64,000 nucleotides of DNA from Cellulomonas fulva (lineage in GTDB: Bacteria > Actinomycetota > Actinomycetes > Actinomycetales > Cellulomonadaceae), in assembly GCF_018531375.1 (NCBI RefSeq), contig NZ_JAHBOH010000001.1, forward strand, positions 558,001-622,000, given 5' to 3'. A program made the position numbers and the translations under genes. The notes below the pieces were generated by a model, which was given only the letters and a program-made list of their open reading frames with translations, was not told the DNA's origin and made no database searches. Below are positions 8,194-18,954 of the stretch, piece by piece (positions within the stretch are counted from its first letter, which is position 1; each line of letters opens with the position of its first letter).

Positions 8194-10017
8194 TTACGGG
8201 ACGGTCGGCACCGGCGCGGGCGCCCAGACGATCCCGGCCCCGTTCGCGACGAGCGCGACGAGCACCGCGGCTGCCGCGAGGCACACGCACACGAGCACGA
8301 GGGCGCCGAGCCGGCCGGGCGCGACGACCGCGAGGACGCGCCGCGTGCCGACGCGCGTCATCCGGGACAGCGGCCCGCACCACACGACGAGCGTGCCCAG
8401 CAGCACCAGCCCGGCGACGACCCACGCCGCGGGGGTGCCGTCCACCTCGTCCCCCGTGCCGAGGTCGCCCAGCACCCACGTGCCGTTGGCGAGGAACCAC
8501 GCGACGACGCCGCCCGCGACGACGACGGCGCACGCCCCGACCACCAGGGACGGCACCAGGCCGACGAGCGTGCGGACCAGGTACCAGGGCGAGGCGGCGG
8601 TCGCGAGCACCACGTCGGAGCGGGTCACGCCGCGCCGCTCGCGGCGGCCGTGCATCGCCTCGACGGCGGTGCCGATCGTCCGCACGACGACCACGAGCAC
8701 GACGAGGACGACGAGCGTGAGCGTCGGCGCGAGGGCTCCCGCGGCGACGACGACGGCACCGAGCGCGAGGACCGACCCCCAGCGCCGCGGCGCCGGCGGG
8801 CGGACGTAGCCGACGCCCTCGCCCAGGTCGCCCTCGGAGGCGTCCAGGTCCCCCTCGATCCACTCGACGCCGTCGTGCTCGCCGAGCCCGGGCTCGTCGG
8901 ACGCGCGCTGGTCGGACGCGGGCTCGTCGGGACCGTACCCGTCCGACCCGGGCTCGTCGTCGGCTCCCGCGGCGACCACCTGCGTGGGCGCGACGACGGG
9001 CGGCGGCGGGACGGGCGCGAGGACGGTCGCGGGCACGTCCGGCAGCGTGGTCGTCGGCTCGCCGGCGGGCATGACGCGCGTCGAGCCGTCGTGCGCCGAC
9101 GCGGCGAGCACGGTCGCCGCGGCGGCGACCTCGGTCGGGTCGGCGGGGTACACCACGGTGCCGGGCACCGTGCCCTCGCGCTCGCCGTCGTCGTCCGGGT
9201 CCCCGTCGACCGCCGCGACCTCGAGCGCGGCGACGACGTCGTCGGGCTGCAGGCGGCGCTCGGGGTCGGGGTCGAGCGCACCGCGCAGCGCGTCGGTGGT
9301 GACCGGCCCCAGCCCGGCGAGGTCGACGTCGCCCGTGCGCGCCCGGGCCAGCACGGCCTCGAGCGGGCGCGCGCCGAACGGCGGCCGCCCGGTCGCCGCG
9401 AACGCGAGCACCGCGGCCCACCCCCACAGGTCGCTCGCGGGGGTCGGGTCGGCGCCGTCGAGCAGCTCCGGCGCCAGGTAGCCGGGGGTGCCGACGACGA
9501 GCCCGGTGGAGGTGACCTGCGCCGAGTCCTCCCCCGCCGCCTGCGCGATCCCGAAGTCGATGAGGACCGGGCCGTCGTCGGTGACGAGCACGTTGGTCGG
9601 CTTGAGGTCACGGTGCACCACGCCGGCGCGGTGCACGGCCACCAGGGCGTCGTGCAGCCCGGCGGCGAGCGCGTGCAGGTCCTCGCCGGACAGGGGCCCG
9701 TGCGCGCGGACGTGCTCCTCGAGGTTCGAGCCGGCGACCAGCTCGGTCACGATGAACGCCTCGGTCGAGTCCGCCTCCGCGTCGAGCACCGAGGCGACGG
9801 CCGGGTGCCGCAGGCGCTGCAGCGCGACGACCTCGCGCCGCAGCCGCTCGCGCGCGGCGGCGTCGGCGCCCACCTGCGGGTGGAGCAGCTTGAGCGCGAC
9901 CGCGGTGCCGCCGTCGTCGACGGCGCGGTACACGGTCCCCATGCCCCCGGCACCGAGCGGGGTCACGATCGTGTACCCGCCGATCTGCGCGCCGGGCGCC
10001 AGGCCGATCCGTTCCAT
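8194..10017 (-). CDS. eukaryotic-type serine/threonine protein kinase, membrane-bound
   Basis: The 607-aa protein has an N-terminal Hanks-type kinase: Gly loop [11 protein letters not shown] (22-32), VALK lysine near 40, HRDLKPTNV catalytic loop, DFGIA, and GTPGYLAPE activation segment. A long acidic, proline-rich linker follows (about 270-400), including [19 protein letters not shown], and then several hydrophobic segments in the last 180 residues that should span the membrane. No PASTA repeats are present, so it is not PknB. Such kinases phosphorylate Ser/Thr on regulators or envelope proteins; the substrate is unknown. The ATG at 10017 has a TAGCGT hexamer 8 nt upstream, suggesting leaderless transcription. 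It is divergent from otsA. Confidence 0.88.
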   Translation of the reverse strand: MERIGLAPGAQIGGYTIVTPLGAGGMGTVYRAVDDGGTAVALKLLHPQVGADAAARERLRREVVALQRLRHPAVASVLDAEADSTEAFIVTELVAGSNLEEHVRAHGPLSGEDLHALAAGLHDALVAVHRAGVVHRDLKPTNVLVTDDGPVLIDFGIAQAAGEDSAQVTSTGLVVGTPGYLAPELLDGADPTPASDLWGWAAVLAFAATGRPPFGARPLEAVLARARTGDVDLAGLGPVTTDALRGALDPDPERRLQPDDVVAALEVAAVDGDPDDDGEREGTVPGTVVYPADPTEVAAAATVLAASAHDGSTRVMPAGEPTTTLPDVPATVLAPVPPPPVVAPTQVVAAGADDEPGSDGYGPDEPASDQRASDEPGLGEHDGVEWIEGDLDASEGDLGEGVGYVRPPAPRRWGSVLALGAVVVAAGALAPTLTLVVLVVLVVVVRTIGTAVEAMHGRRERRGVTRSDVVLATAASPWYLVRTLVGLVPSLVVGACAVVVAGGVVAWFLANGTWVLGDLGTGDEVDGTPAAWVVAGLVLLGTLVVWCGPLSRMTRVGTRRVLAVVAPGRLGALVLVCVCLAAAAVLVALVANGAGIVWAPAPVPTVP

Positions 10018-10109
10018 GCCCGGTCACGCTAGCCGCAGGTCGTCCGCCGCGCGGCCCTGGCACACCATTGACTAGGGTCGAGATTCACCCACCTGTGCCA
10101 GGAGCTGAT

Positions 10110-11546
10110 GTGCCCGACGTGCCCTCCGACGGCTACGACCTCGTCGTCGTCGCGAACCGCCTGCCTGTCGACGTGAGCCTGGACGACCACGGCGAGCCGA
10201 CCTGGAGCCGGTCCCCGGGCGGTCTGGTCACGGCGCTCGCGCCGGTCATGGCGTCCGCCGACGGCGCGTGGGTCGGCTGGGGCGGGTCGCCCGACCTCAC
10301 CCTCGAGCCGTTCGAGGTCGACGGCACCCAGCTGGTGCCCGTCGAGCTGTCCGCGCAGGACGTCGCGCGGTTCTACGAGGGCTTCGCCAACGACACGCTC
10401 TGGCCGCTGTACCACGACGTGATCGCGCAGCCCGCGTTCCACCGCGTCTGGTGGGAGGCGTACCAGCGGGTGAACCGGCGGTTCGCCGAGGCGGCGGCCG
10501 GCCAGGCGGCGCGGGGCGCGACGGTGTGGGTGCACGACTACCAGCTCCAGCTCGTGCCCAAGATGCTCCGCGAGCTGCGGCCGGACCTGCGCATCGGCTA
10601 CTTCCACCACATCCCGTTCCCGCCGCTGGAGATCTTCGCGCAGCTGCCGTGGCGCAAGCAGGTGGTCGAGGGCCTCCTGGGCGCCGACCTCGTCGGGTTC
10701 CAGCGCGGCGGGGACGCCGCGAACTTCGTCCGCGTGGTGCGCCGGCTCACGGACCTCACCACGCGGGGCCAGGTCGTCACGCTGACCAGCCACGGCAAGG
10801 TCGAGCGGCACGTGCGGGCGGCCGCGTTCCCCATCTCGATCGACTCGGGCGCGTTCGACGAGCTGGCGCGCACCCCGGAGGTCCAGGCGCGGGCCCGGGA
10901 GATCCGCCGCGAGCTCGGCGATCCCACCACGCTGCTGCTCGGGGTGGACCGGCTCGACTACACCAAGGGCATCCGGCACCGGATCAAGGCGTACGGCGAG
11001 CTGCTCGAGGACCAGCGGCTGTCGCCCAGCACCACCACCCTGGTGCAGGTCGCCTCCCCCAGCCGGGAGAACGTGGGCGCGTACGCCCAGCTGCGCGACG
11101 ACGTCGAGCTCCTGGTCGGCCGGATCAACGGCGACCACGGCCAGGTGGGGCACGCGCCGGTGCAGTACCTGCACCAGTCGTTCCCGATGGAGGAGATGGC
11201 GGCGCTGTACCTCGCGGCCGACGTCATGCTGGTGACGGCCCTGCGCGACGGGATGAACCTGGTCGCCAAGGAGTACGTCGCCGCCCGGTCCGACGACCGC
11301 GGCGCCCTGGTCCTGAGCGAGTTCACGGGCGCGGCCGACGAGCTGACGGGCGCGGTCCTGGTGAACCCGCACGACATCGAGGGCATGAAGGACGCGATCA
11401 CCTACGCCGTGCACATGGACGGCCGCGAGTCGCGCAAGCGCATGCGGCGCCTGCGCCGCCGCGTCCTGGGCCACGACGTCGCGGCGTGGTCGCGCGAGTT
11501 CCTGGGGGTCCTGACCAGCGTCCCGACGAGGGAGAACCATGTCTGA
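10110..11546 (+). CDS. otsA: trehalose-6-phosphate synthase (GT20)
   Basis: The 478-aa enzyme makes trehalose-6-phosphate from UDP-glucose and glucose-6-phosphate. Visible family signatures are VVVANRLPV at the N-terminus, the SPGGLVTAL loop, [25 protein letters not shown], the nucleotide-binding [11 protein letters not shown] segment and the terminal [14 protein letters not shown] donor site. The GTG at 10110 is preferred because AGGAG stands 6 nt before it and the conserved sequence starts soon after; a TTG at 10068 would add 14 unconserved residues. The stop overlaps the otsB start, so the two are translated together. Trehalose serves as osmolyte and storage sugar. Confidence 0.95.
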   Translation: MPDVPSDGYDLVVVANRLPVDVSLDDHGEPTWSRSPGGLVTALAPVMASADGAWVGWGGSPDLTLEPFEVDGTQLVPVELSAQDVARFYEGFANDTLWPLYHDVIAQPAFHRVWWEAYQRVNRRFAEAAAGQAARGATVWVHDYQLQLVPKMLRELRPDLRIGYFHHIPFPPLEIFAQLPWRKQVVEGLLGADLVGFQRGGDAANFVRVVRRLTDLTTRGQVVTLTSHGKVERHVRAAAFPISIDSGAFDELARTPEVQARAREIRRELGDPTTLLLGVDRLDYTKGIRHRIKAYGELLEDQRLSPSTTTLVQVASPSRENVGAYAQLRDDVELLVGRINGDHGQVGHAPVQYLHQSFPMEEMAALYLAADVMLVTALRDGMNLVAKEYVAARSDDRGALVLSEFTGAADELTGAVLVNPHDIEGMKDAITYAVHMDGRESRKRMRRLRRRVLGHDVAAWSREFLGVLTSVPTRENHV

Positions 11547-12333
11547 CCGCCCGGACGGACCGACCGTGCACGACGCGCTCGTCGGCCTCGCGCAGGACGC
11601 GGGCGCCCGCCCGCTGCTCGTCGCGCTCGACTTCGACGGCACGCTCGCCCCGCTGCAGGACGACCCGTCGCGGTCCCGGATCCTGCCCGAGGGCGTGGCG
11701 CCCCTGGCGTCGCTGGTCACGCACGAGGGCGTCGCGCTCGCGCTCGTGTCCGGCCGCGCGCTGCACGACCTGCACGCCCTCGCCGAGGTCCCGGCCGGGA
11801 CGTACCTCATCGGCTCGCACGGGGCCGAGCGCGCGCGCGTCACGCGGCACGGGCTGGACCGCGACGTGGTCCAGCTGTCCGACGAGCAGGCGGACCGGCT
11901 CGCCGAGCTCGGCGCGCAGGCCTCGGCGGTCGCGCGCGGCCGCGACGGCGTGTGGGTCGAGTCCAAGCCCACCGCGGTCGTCGTGCACACGCGCCTCGCC
12001 GAGCGCGCGGACGCCGAGGCCGCGGAGGCAGCGGCGCTCGAGCTCGGCGAGCGGCTCGGCTCCGGGGTGCTGCACGGCAAGGACGTCGTCGAGATCTCCG
12101 TGCTGCACGCGAGCAAGGGCGAGGCGCTGACGGCGCTGCGCGAGGAGCTCGGGGCGCGCGTCGTCGTGTACGCGGGCGACGACGTGACCGACGAGCACGC
12201 GTTCGAGGCGCTGGGCGCCGACGACGTCACGATCAAGGTCGGGGCGGGCGACACCCTCGCCCGGCACCGCGCGGCCGACCCGCAGGAGATGGTCGCCGCC
12301 CTCGGCGCCCTGTCCGCCGCGCTCCCCGCCTGA
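11539..12333 (+). CDS. otsB: trehalose-6-phosphate phosphatase
   Basis: The 264-aa HAD-superfamily phosphatase removes the phosphate from trehalose-6-phosphate. Motif I is [10 protein letters not shown] (residues about 31-40), motif II is LVSGRAL, a family GSHGAE stretch follows, the lysine region is ASKGEAL, and motif IV is [15 protein letters not shown]. Length fits the family. Its ATG lies 8 nt inside the end of otsA, so the pair forms a translationally coupled operon. A GAGGGAGAA ribosome binding site lies just upstream of the ATG, inside otsA. Confidence 0.94.
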   Translation: MSDRPDGPTVHDALVGLAQDAGARPLLVALDFDGTLAPLQDDPSRSRILPEGVAPLASLVTHEGVALALVSGRALHDLHALAEVPAGTYLIGSHGAERARVTRHGLDRDVVQLSDEQADRLAELGAQASAVARGRDGVWVESKPTAVVVHTRLAERADAEAAEAAALELGERLGSGVLHGKDVVEISVLHASKGEALTALREELGARVVVYAGDDVTDEHAFEALGADDVTIKVGAGDTLARHRAADPQEMVAALGALSAALPA

Positions 12334-12362
12334 TCGCCGGCGGGAGGCGTAGCGTCGGTTCC

Positions 12363-13844
12363 GTGCCGACGTCGGGGTCCCGGATGGTCGCGGTCGAGCT
12401 CGACGAGGCGCCCGCGGCCGGCCCGTCGGAGCCGCCCCGCCGACGCCCGTCGCGCCGGGCCGCGCTGTGGCTCGGCCTCGCGGCCGGGGCCGTCGCCGCC
12501 GCGCTCGTCGTGACGCAGGGCGTGCTCGACCGTGGCGAGCGGCGCCGGCTCGACGAGCTCGCCGACGTCCGCGGCCTCCTGCAGCCGGTCGCGACGCCGG
12601 TCCGCGCCCTCTGGCACCTGGGCGGCGGCCGCGAGGTCCTCACGGACGTCCCCGTCGCGGGGCGCGTCGTCGCCGTGCGGGACGCGGGCGGCTGGGGCGC
12701 GCCGGCGGGGACCGACCTCAGCCACCCCTCGCTCGTCGGCTACGACGTGCGGACCGGGGACGAGGCGTGGCGGACGCCGTTCCCCCTCGACGACGCGGAC
12801 GCCGTCGCCGTCGCGACCGGCGCCCCGAGCGTGTCCCGGGTCCGGTGCGTCGCGCTGCGCCAGGCGCGGCTGCTGTGCGCGCTCACCAACGCCCGCCTGG
12901 TCGGGACGCGCACCGCGGTGGTCGACGGGATCGACGGCCGGGTCGTCGCCACGCGGCCGCTGCCGCCCGACGCGGCGTGGACCACGTCCGGGGCGGCGCT
13001 CGTCGTCGCGACGAGCGCGCCCGGTCCGGACCCGGCCGACGTGGTCTGGCGGGTCACGGCGACCGACGCGTCCAGCGGCGAGGTGCTCTGGGACGCGAGG
13101 ACGCCGGTGGTGCGGCGCGTCGACCGGGTGGTGCCCGGCTCGCGGGACGTCGACTCCTCCGCCCTCCTGTCCGCGCGGGACGGGCGCGTGCTGCTGGTGC
13201 ACTCCGCGCACCTGTGGGTCCTGGACGGCGGTCGCCTGGTACGGGACGCGGGGGTGGGCGTCGACGGGTTCGCGGAGCTCGGCCCCGGCGGCACCGTCGT
13301 CTGGCAGCCCGTGTCGCAGCCGGCGGACATCCCCGGCGCGCTCCTCACCGCCGACGGCCGGCGCGTGCGGGTCCACGAGACCCTGCTCGACCCCACCGTC
13401 GACGACTCCACCGCGCGGGACCTGGTGTTCCTGACGGACACCGTGCGCTCGGGCGCGCTCGTCGTGCGGGACCGCGGGACCGGGACCGTGCGGTGGCAGG
13501 CCGACGGGCTGACCGGTGGACCGGTGGTGCTGGACGGCTCGGTCACGGTCGGCACCGGCACGGGCGCGAGGTCCTACGACGCGGCCACCGGCGAGCTCCG
13601 GTGGACGGCGGTCACGGGCGAGCGCGCCGCGTACGTGGGCACCGACGGGCGCAGCATCGTCGTGCTCACCACCGACGGGACCCTCCACGGGCTGGACCTC
13701 GACGACGGCGCCCCGCGGTGGCAGGTCGACGCCTCGCGGGTGCTCCCGGCCCCCGCCGGCGCGCTGGGACAGGTCACGGCGTGGGACGGGCACCTGCTGC
13801 TGCGCGGGCTCGACGGCTCCGCCACGCTGCTCGCCGCCGGCTGA
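12363..13844 (+). CDS. membrane-anchored PQQ-like beta-propeller protein
   Basis: The 493-aa product has a basic N-terminal stretch, one transmembrane helix (ALWLGLAAGAVAAALVV) and a large extracytoplasmic domain. That domain has repeated propeller blades of the form YDVRTGDEAWRTPF, ATDASSGEVLWDA, VVRDRGTGTVRWQA, YDAATGELRWTAV and GLDLDDGAPRWQV, which are PQQ-like/BamB-type repeats. It carries no obvious catalytic residues. The role is unknown; scaffold or envelope assembly functions are possible. A GTG at 12363 lies 7 nt after TAGCGT and fits a leaderless start; an ATG at 12384 is an alternative. It follows otsB by 29 nt but probably has its own promoter. Confidence 0.75.
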   Translation: MPTSGSRMVAVELDEAPAAGPSEPPRRRPSRRAALWLGLAAGAVAAALVVTQGVLDRGERRRLDELADVRGLLQPVATPVRALWHLGGGREVLTDVPVAGRVVAVRDAGGWGAPAGTDLSHPSLVGYDVRTGDEAWRTPFPLDDADAVAVATGAPSVSRVRCVALRQARLLCALTNARLVGTRTAVVDGIDGRVVATRPLPPDAAWTTSGAALVVATSAPGPDPADVVWRVTATDASSGEVLWDARTPVVRRVDRVVPGSRDVDSSALLSARDGRVLLVHSAHLWVLDGGRLVRDAGVGVDGFAELGPGGTVVWQPVSQPADIPGALLTADGRRVRVHETLLDPTVDDSTARDLVFLTDTVRSGALVVRDRGTGTVRWQADGLTGGPVVLDGSVTVGTGTGARSYDAATGELRWTAVTGERAAYVGTDGRSIVVLTTDGTLHGLDLDDGAPRWQVDASRVLPAPAGALGQVTAWDGHLLLRGLDGSATLLAAG

Positions 13845-14054
13845 CCCTGCCCGGCTGCCCAGCTGCCCGCCGGCGAGCCTGCGAGGGGACCGCCGGACGA
13901 GTGACGGAGGTCACCGCGCACCCTGTCCGGTGTGGCAGGATTGCCCCGGGCCGACGGAGGTTCTCCTCCGGCGGCCTGTGTCAGTGAAGACACTGCACAC
14001 CTTTCACGACGGATCGTCCGGCACGTACCTGCCGGTGAAGGGATTGGTAGCGCC
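13845..14054 (+). promoter_or_regulatory. upstream region of the sugar ABC ATPase gene
   Basis: This 210-nt stretch has no supported gene. It should carry the promoter of the msmK-like gene, whose start has only a weak AAGGGATT ribosome-binding element. No clear repressor operator could be picked out. Confidence 0.4.
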
Positions 14055-15179
<1,125 letters not shown>

Positions 15180-15195
15180 CCCACCCCGCACCGTC

Positions 15196-15237
15196 CGGAG
15201 GGCGGGCGGCGACCACCCGGTCGCTGCCCGCCCTCCG
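15196..15237 (+). terminator. two-part hairpin terminator after the ABC ATPase gene
   Basis: CGGAGGGCGGGC pairs with GCCCGCCCTCCG, and the inner GCGACC pairs with GGTCGC around a 4-nt loop. There is a one-base bulge and no T-run. It lies 17 nt after the stop codon. Confidence 0.75.
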
Positions 15238-15260
15238 TCCGTCTGCGGCAGGCTGGGGCC

Positions 15261-16817
15261 ATGCCCGTGCTGCTCGTGGTCGGAGTCCTGGTCGCCGGCG
15301 TCGTCGCACTGACGCCCGTGGCGGACCGCATCCGCGTCCCCTACCCCGTGCTGCTGACGCTGTTCGGCCTCGCGGTGCCCCTGGTCCCCGGCGTGCCGGA
15401 CCTGCGCATCGAGCCGGACCTGATCCTGCCGCTGGTCCTGCCGCCCCTGCTGTTCGCCGCGACCCAGCGCGCCACCGGCCGCGACTTCAAGGACAACGCC
15501 GGGACGATCGGGTGGCTGGCCGTCGGCCTCACGCTCGCGAGCGCGGTGGCGGCGGCGGCGGTCGCGCACGCGATGGGCCTGCCCTGGGCGCCGGCCGCGG
15601 CGCTCGGCGCGATCGTGGCGCCCCCGGACCCCGTGGCGGCCACGGCGGTCGCGCGCCGGCTGCGCCTGCCGGGGCGGCTGGTGACGGTCCTCGAGGGCGA
15701 GGGCATGTTCAACGACGCCACCGCGCTCGTGCTCTACAACGTCGCGGTCGCGGCGGTGGTGGCGGGGCACGTCACCGCCGGGGACCTGGGCCTCGGCCTG
15801 GTGCTCGCGCTCGCCGTCGGCGTGGGCCTCGGGCTGCTCGCCGGCGTGCTGGGTCACTGGGCGCTGCACGGGCTCCACTCGGCGCCGGCCGAGACCACGG
15901 TGACCATCGCGCTGCCGTTCGCGGTGTACGTGCTGGCGGACCGCCTGGAGGGCTCGGGCGTGCTCGCGGTGCTCACGCTGGGGCTGTACCTGCGCGGGCG
16001 GAGCCACAGCGCGCTCACCTCCGGCGGGTGGCTGCTGGGGCGCGCGGTCTGGCGGTACGCGGACTACCTGATCACGAGCCTCGTCTTCGTCTTCATCGGG
16101 TTCGAGCTCACCGAGGTGCTGAGCAACCACGACGACCGCGGCGCCGCGCTGGCGATGGCGGGCTGGGTCTGCCTGACGCTCGTCGCCGTGCGGTTCGGCT
16201 GGGTGCTCGTCGTGACGTGGCTGGTCCCACGCGGCCGCGGCGACCGCCCGGCGAGCGGGCGTGAGGCGGTGGTGACCTCCTGGGCGGGCATGCGCGGGGT
16301 GGTGACGGTCGCGACGGCGCTCGCGCTCCCGGTCGCGGTGGACGGCGGCGGGGCGTTCCCGGACCGCGGCACGATCGTGGTCGTCGCGCTCGTGACCGTC
16401 CTGGTCACGCTGGTCCTGCAGGGGCTGACGCTCGCCCCGCTCGTCACCCGCCTGCGCGTCGGCACCGAGGTCGACCCGGCGCAGGAGGTCCGGGAGCTGC
16501 GCGAGCGCGCGACGCTGGCGGTGCTGGAGTCGCTGGACGACATCGGCGCGGGCGCGCCGGAGCGCGTCCGCGACGCCGTCCGGCTGGAGTACCAGGGCTA
16601 CCTCTCGGCGCAGCTCGCGCTGACCACCGCCCGGTACGGCGGGGACGCCGACGACGACGAGGGCGACCGCGAGGCGGTCGAGGACCTGCTGCGCGCGGCC
16701 GGCGAGGTCGAGCGCCGCGTCGTCGTGGACGCCCGCAGCTCGGGCGCCATCTCGCCCGAGGCGGCCGACGAGGTGCTCGACGAGGTCGAGCGCCGCGCGG
16801 TGCGCGAGCTCGACTGA
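15261..16817 (+). CDS. CPA1-family Na+/H+ antiporter
   Basis: The 518-aa integral membrane protein has about 12 hydrophobic segments over residues 1-400. It includes the CPA1 ion-pathway stretch AIVAPPDPVAATAVARRL (near 117-134), the acidic GEGMFNDATALVLYN helix and the SWAGMRGVVTVATALALP segment. A soluble C-terminal tail of about 120 residues is rich in charged helices. It exchanges cytoplasmic Na+ or K+ for protons in pH and salt homeostasis. The ATG at 15261 follows CAGGCT by 6 nt, fitting a leaderless mRNA. It sits between the sugar ATPase and the DUF4032 gene as its own unit. Confidence 0.88.
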   Translation: MPVLLVVGVLVAGVVALTPVADRIRVPYPVLLTLFGLAVPLVPGVPDLRIEPDLILPLVLPPLLFAATQRATGRDFKDNAGTIGWLAVGLTLASAVAAAAVAHAMGLPWAPAAALGAIVAPPDPVAATAVARRLRLPGRLVTVLEGEGMFNDATALVLYNVAVAAVVAGHVTAGDLGLGLVLALAVGVGLGLLAGVLGHWALHGLHSAPAETTVTIALPFAVYVLADRLEGSGVLAVLTLGLYLRGRSHSALTSGGWLLGRAVWRYADYLITSLVFVFIGFELTEVLSNHDDRGAALAMAGWVCLTLVAVRFGWVLVVTWLVPRGRGDRPASGREAVVTSWAGMRGVVTVATALALPVAVDGGGAFPDRGTIVVVALVTVLVTLVLQGLTLAPLVTRLRVGTEVDPAQEVRELRERATLAVLESLDDIGAGAPERVRDAVRLEYQGYLSAQLALTTARYGGDADDDEGDREAVEDLLRAAGEVERRVVVDARSSGAISPEAADEVLDEVERRAVRELD

Positions 16818-16866
16818 CCCGTCCCCAGGGGCGCGCGCGGGGCCCGGGCGCTGGAAGGATGGGGGC

Positions 16867-18150
16867 ATGAAGCCGAACCGGCAGCAGCTGCAGATCACCG
16901 CGGCCTCCCCCGACCCCGCGCTGCTCGACCTGCCGTGGCACATCCCGCTCGAGCACTGGCCGGCCGAGACGCTCGCGGCCCTGCCCCGCGGCATCTCCCG
17001 GCACATCGTGCGGTTCGCGCGCCTGTCCGGCCGGGTCATCGCGATCAAGGAGATCGGCGAGACGGTCGCGTACCGCGAGTACGAGCTGCTGCGCCAGCTG
17101 CGGCGCCTGGACGTGCCGTCGGTCGAGCCGGTCGGCGTGATCACGGGCCGGCGGTCGCCCGAGGGCGAGCCGCTCGAGGCGGTGCTGATCACCCAGCACC
17201 TGCAGTTCTCGCTGCCGTACCGCTCGCTGTTCAGCCAGTCGCTGCGCCCGGACACCGCCACGCGCCTGATCGACGCGCTCGCCGTCCTGCTGGTCCGGCT
17301 GCACATCGCGGGCTTCTACTGGGGCGACGTGTCGCTCTCGAACACGCTGTTCCGCCGGGACGCGGAGACGTTCGCCGCCTACCTGGTCGACGCCGAGACC
17401 GGGGACCTGCACGAGCGGCTCACCGCCGGCCAGCGCGGGTACGACCTCGAGGTCGCGCGCGTGAACATCATCGGCGAGCTCATGGACCTGCAGGCCGGCG
17501 ACTTCCTCGAGGAGGACGTCGACGCCGTCGCGATCGGCGACGCGCTCGCCGAGCGCTACGGCGAGCTGTGGCGCGCGCTGACCGAGGTCGAGTCGTTCGG
17601 GTACGGCGAGCGCTGGCGCGTGCAGGCGCGCATCGACCGGCTCAACGACCTGGGCTTCGACGTCGGCGAGCTCGACATCACGAGCGACCTCGACGGGACC
17701 ACCGTGCGGATCCAGCCCAAGGTCGTCGAGTCCGGTCACCACAGCCGGCGGCTCATGCGGCTCACGGGTCTCGACGTCGGCGAGAACCAGGCGCGCCGCC
17801 TCCTCAACGACCTCGACGAGTTCCGGGCGGCGACGGACCGGCAGGCGGAGGACGAGTCGTTCGTCGCGCACGACTGGCTGACCGAGGTCTTCGAGCCCGC
17901 CGTGCGGAAGGTCCCGCGCGAGCTGCGCGGCAAGCTCGAGCCCGCGCAGATCTTCCACGAGCTGCTGGACCACCGCTGGTTCCTGTCCGAGCAGCAGCAC
18001 CGCGACGTCCCGATGAAGGAGGCGGTGAAGAGCTACGTGAAGAACATCCTGCCCAACCGTCCCGACGAGCAGGCGATCCTGGGCGTGCAGCCCGGCGACC
18101 TGCGGGACACCGAGACGATCCCGCGCGTCGACGACGAGATCATCGGCTGA
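16867..18150 (+). CDS. DUF4032 domain protein with kinase-like N-terminus
   Basis: The 427-aa soluble protein starts like a lipopolysaccharide-kinase fold: VIAIKEIGETVAYREYELLRQL resembles a Lys/Glu pair, and HIAGFYWGDVSLSNTLF resembles a catalytic loop with Asp and Asn. The C-terminal half (about 220-400) is the actinobacterial DUF4032 domain, with WLTEVFEPAV and FHELLDHRWFLSEQQ. The biochemical function is unknown; the kinase resemblance is by eye. The ATG at 16867 follows AAGGAT by 6 nt, a likely leaderless start. It converges on cutC, with only 18 nt between the two stops. Confidence 0.75.
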   Translation: MKPNRQQLQITAASPDPALLDLPWHIPLEHWPAETLAALPRGISRHIVRFARLSGRVIAIKEIGETVAYREYELLRQLRRLDVPSVEPVGVITGRRSPEGEPLEAVLITQHLQFSLPYRSLFSQSLRPDTATRLIDALAVLLVRLHIAGFYWGDVSLSNTLFRRDAETFAAYLVDAETGDLHERLTAGQRGYDLEVARVNIIGELMDLQAGDFLEEDVDAVAIGDALAERYGELWRALTEVESFGYGERWRVQARIDRLNDLGFDVGELDITSDLDGTTVRIQPKVVESGHHSRRLMRLTGLDVGENQARRLLNDLDEFRAATDRQAEDESFVAHDWLTEVFEPAVRKVPRELRGKLEPAQIFHELLDHRWFLSEQQHRDVPMKEAVKSYVKNILPNRPDEQAILGVQPGDLRDTETIPRVDDEIIG

Positions 18151-18168
18151 CGCCCCGGCGCGCCACCG

Positions 18169-18954
18169 TCAGCTGGCGGCGTCGAGGGCCTGACGAGCCT
18201 GCGCGACCGTGCCCGGGTCCGTCGCGGTCCGGCCCTGCGTGCCGCCGCCGCCCGGACCACCGTCGTCGGCCACCGGCACGGACGCGGACAGGTGCACCGC
18301 GTCCACGCCGAGCCCGACGAGCGCGGCGACGTCGTCGGGCCGCACCCCACCGCCGGCCATGACCTCGATCCGGCCCGCCGCCGCCCGGACGGTGGCCGCG
18401 AGGCGCGGGAGCCCGTCGCCCGCGCGGGCCGCGCCGCCCGAGGTCAGCACCCGGCGCACGCCCGCCGCCGCGAGCACGTCGAGCGTGCCGGCGACGTCGT
18501 CGAGCACGTCGAACGCCCGGTGGAAGGTGACCTCGCGCCCGTCAGCCGCCACGACCAGCCGCGCGAGCGCGCGCTGGTCGACGCCGCTCGCGCGCCCGTC
18601 CGCCAGCGCGCCGACGACCACGCCCGCGGCGCCCGCGGCCACCGCCGCCCGCACGTCGCGGACCTGCACGTCGACCTCGTCGTCGCCGTACCGGAACCCG
18701 CCCGGCCGCGGGCGCACCAGCACGTGCACGCCCGTCCCGGGGACCGCGTCGAGGACCGCCTCGAGCAGCCCGGGGCTCGGCGTCAGCCCGCCCGTGGCAC
18801 CGAGCGCGACGCACAGCTCGAGGCGGTCCGCGCCCGCGGCCACGGCCGCGAGGGCACCGGCCACGTCCTGCACCGCGACCTCGAGCACGGGCACCGCACG
18901 CTCGGGCACCGCACGCTCAGGCACCGCACGCTCGGGCACGGCGCGCTCAGGCAC
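18169..18954 (-). CDS. cutC: CutC-like copper homeostasis protein with repeat N-terminus
   Basis: The 261-aa TIM-barrel protein shows the CutC signatures LEVAVQDVAGALAA, GADRLELC, GGLTPSPGLL, VLVRPRPGGFRYGDDE, VVGALADGRASGVDQ, VTFHRAFDVLDD, VLTSGGAARAGDGLP and IEVMAGGGVRPDDV. The family was linked to copper tolerance, but its molecular role is unsettled. The N-terminus is unusual: residues 1-20 are four VPERA pentapeptides encoded by a 15-bp tandem repeat, each beginning with a possible GTG start. The first GTG (18954) overlaps the rlmB stop by 8 nt. Translation may begin at any of the repeats, so the true N-terminus is uncertain. Confidence 0.83.
   Translation of the reverse strand: MPERAVPERAVPERAVPERAVPVLEVAVQDVAGALAAVAAGADRLELCVALGATGGLTPSPGLLEAVLDAVPGTGVHVLVRPRPGGFRYGDDEVDVQVRDVRAAVAAGAAGVVVGALADGRASGVDQRALARLVVAADGREVTFHRAFDVLDDVAGTLDVLAAAGVRRVLTSGGAARAGDGLPRLAATVRAAAGRIEVMAGGGVRPDDVAALVGLGVDAVHLSASVPVADDGGPGGGGTQGRTATDPGTVAQARQALDAAS
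18891..18950. repeat. four 15-bp tandem repeats at the rlmB/cutC junction
   Basis: Units of consensus GCACCGCACGCTCGG lie at 18891, 18906, 18921 and 18936, differing at one or two bases. They encode VPERA on the minus strand in the cutC frame, and the last unit contains the rlmB stop codon. Slippage would change the cutC N-terminus by five residues per unit. Confidence 0.9.

Noticed and set aside
8194..10017. PknB-type PASTA kinase
   Set aside because: The kinase domain fits but the C-terminus has membrane segments and no PASTA repeats, so the name pknB is not supported.
10029..13793. Very long open frame antisense to otsAB and the PQQ-like gene
   Set aside because: Low-complexity Arg/Ala/Gly-rich translation, no motifs, fully antisense to well-supported genes; a product of high GC.
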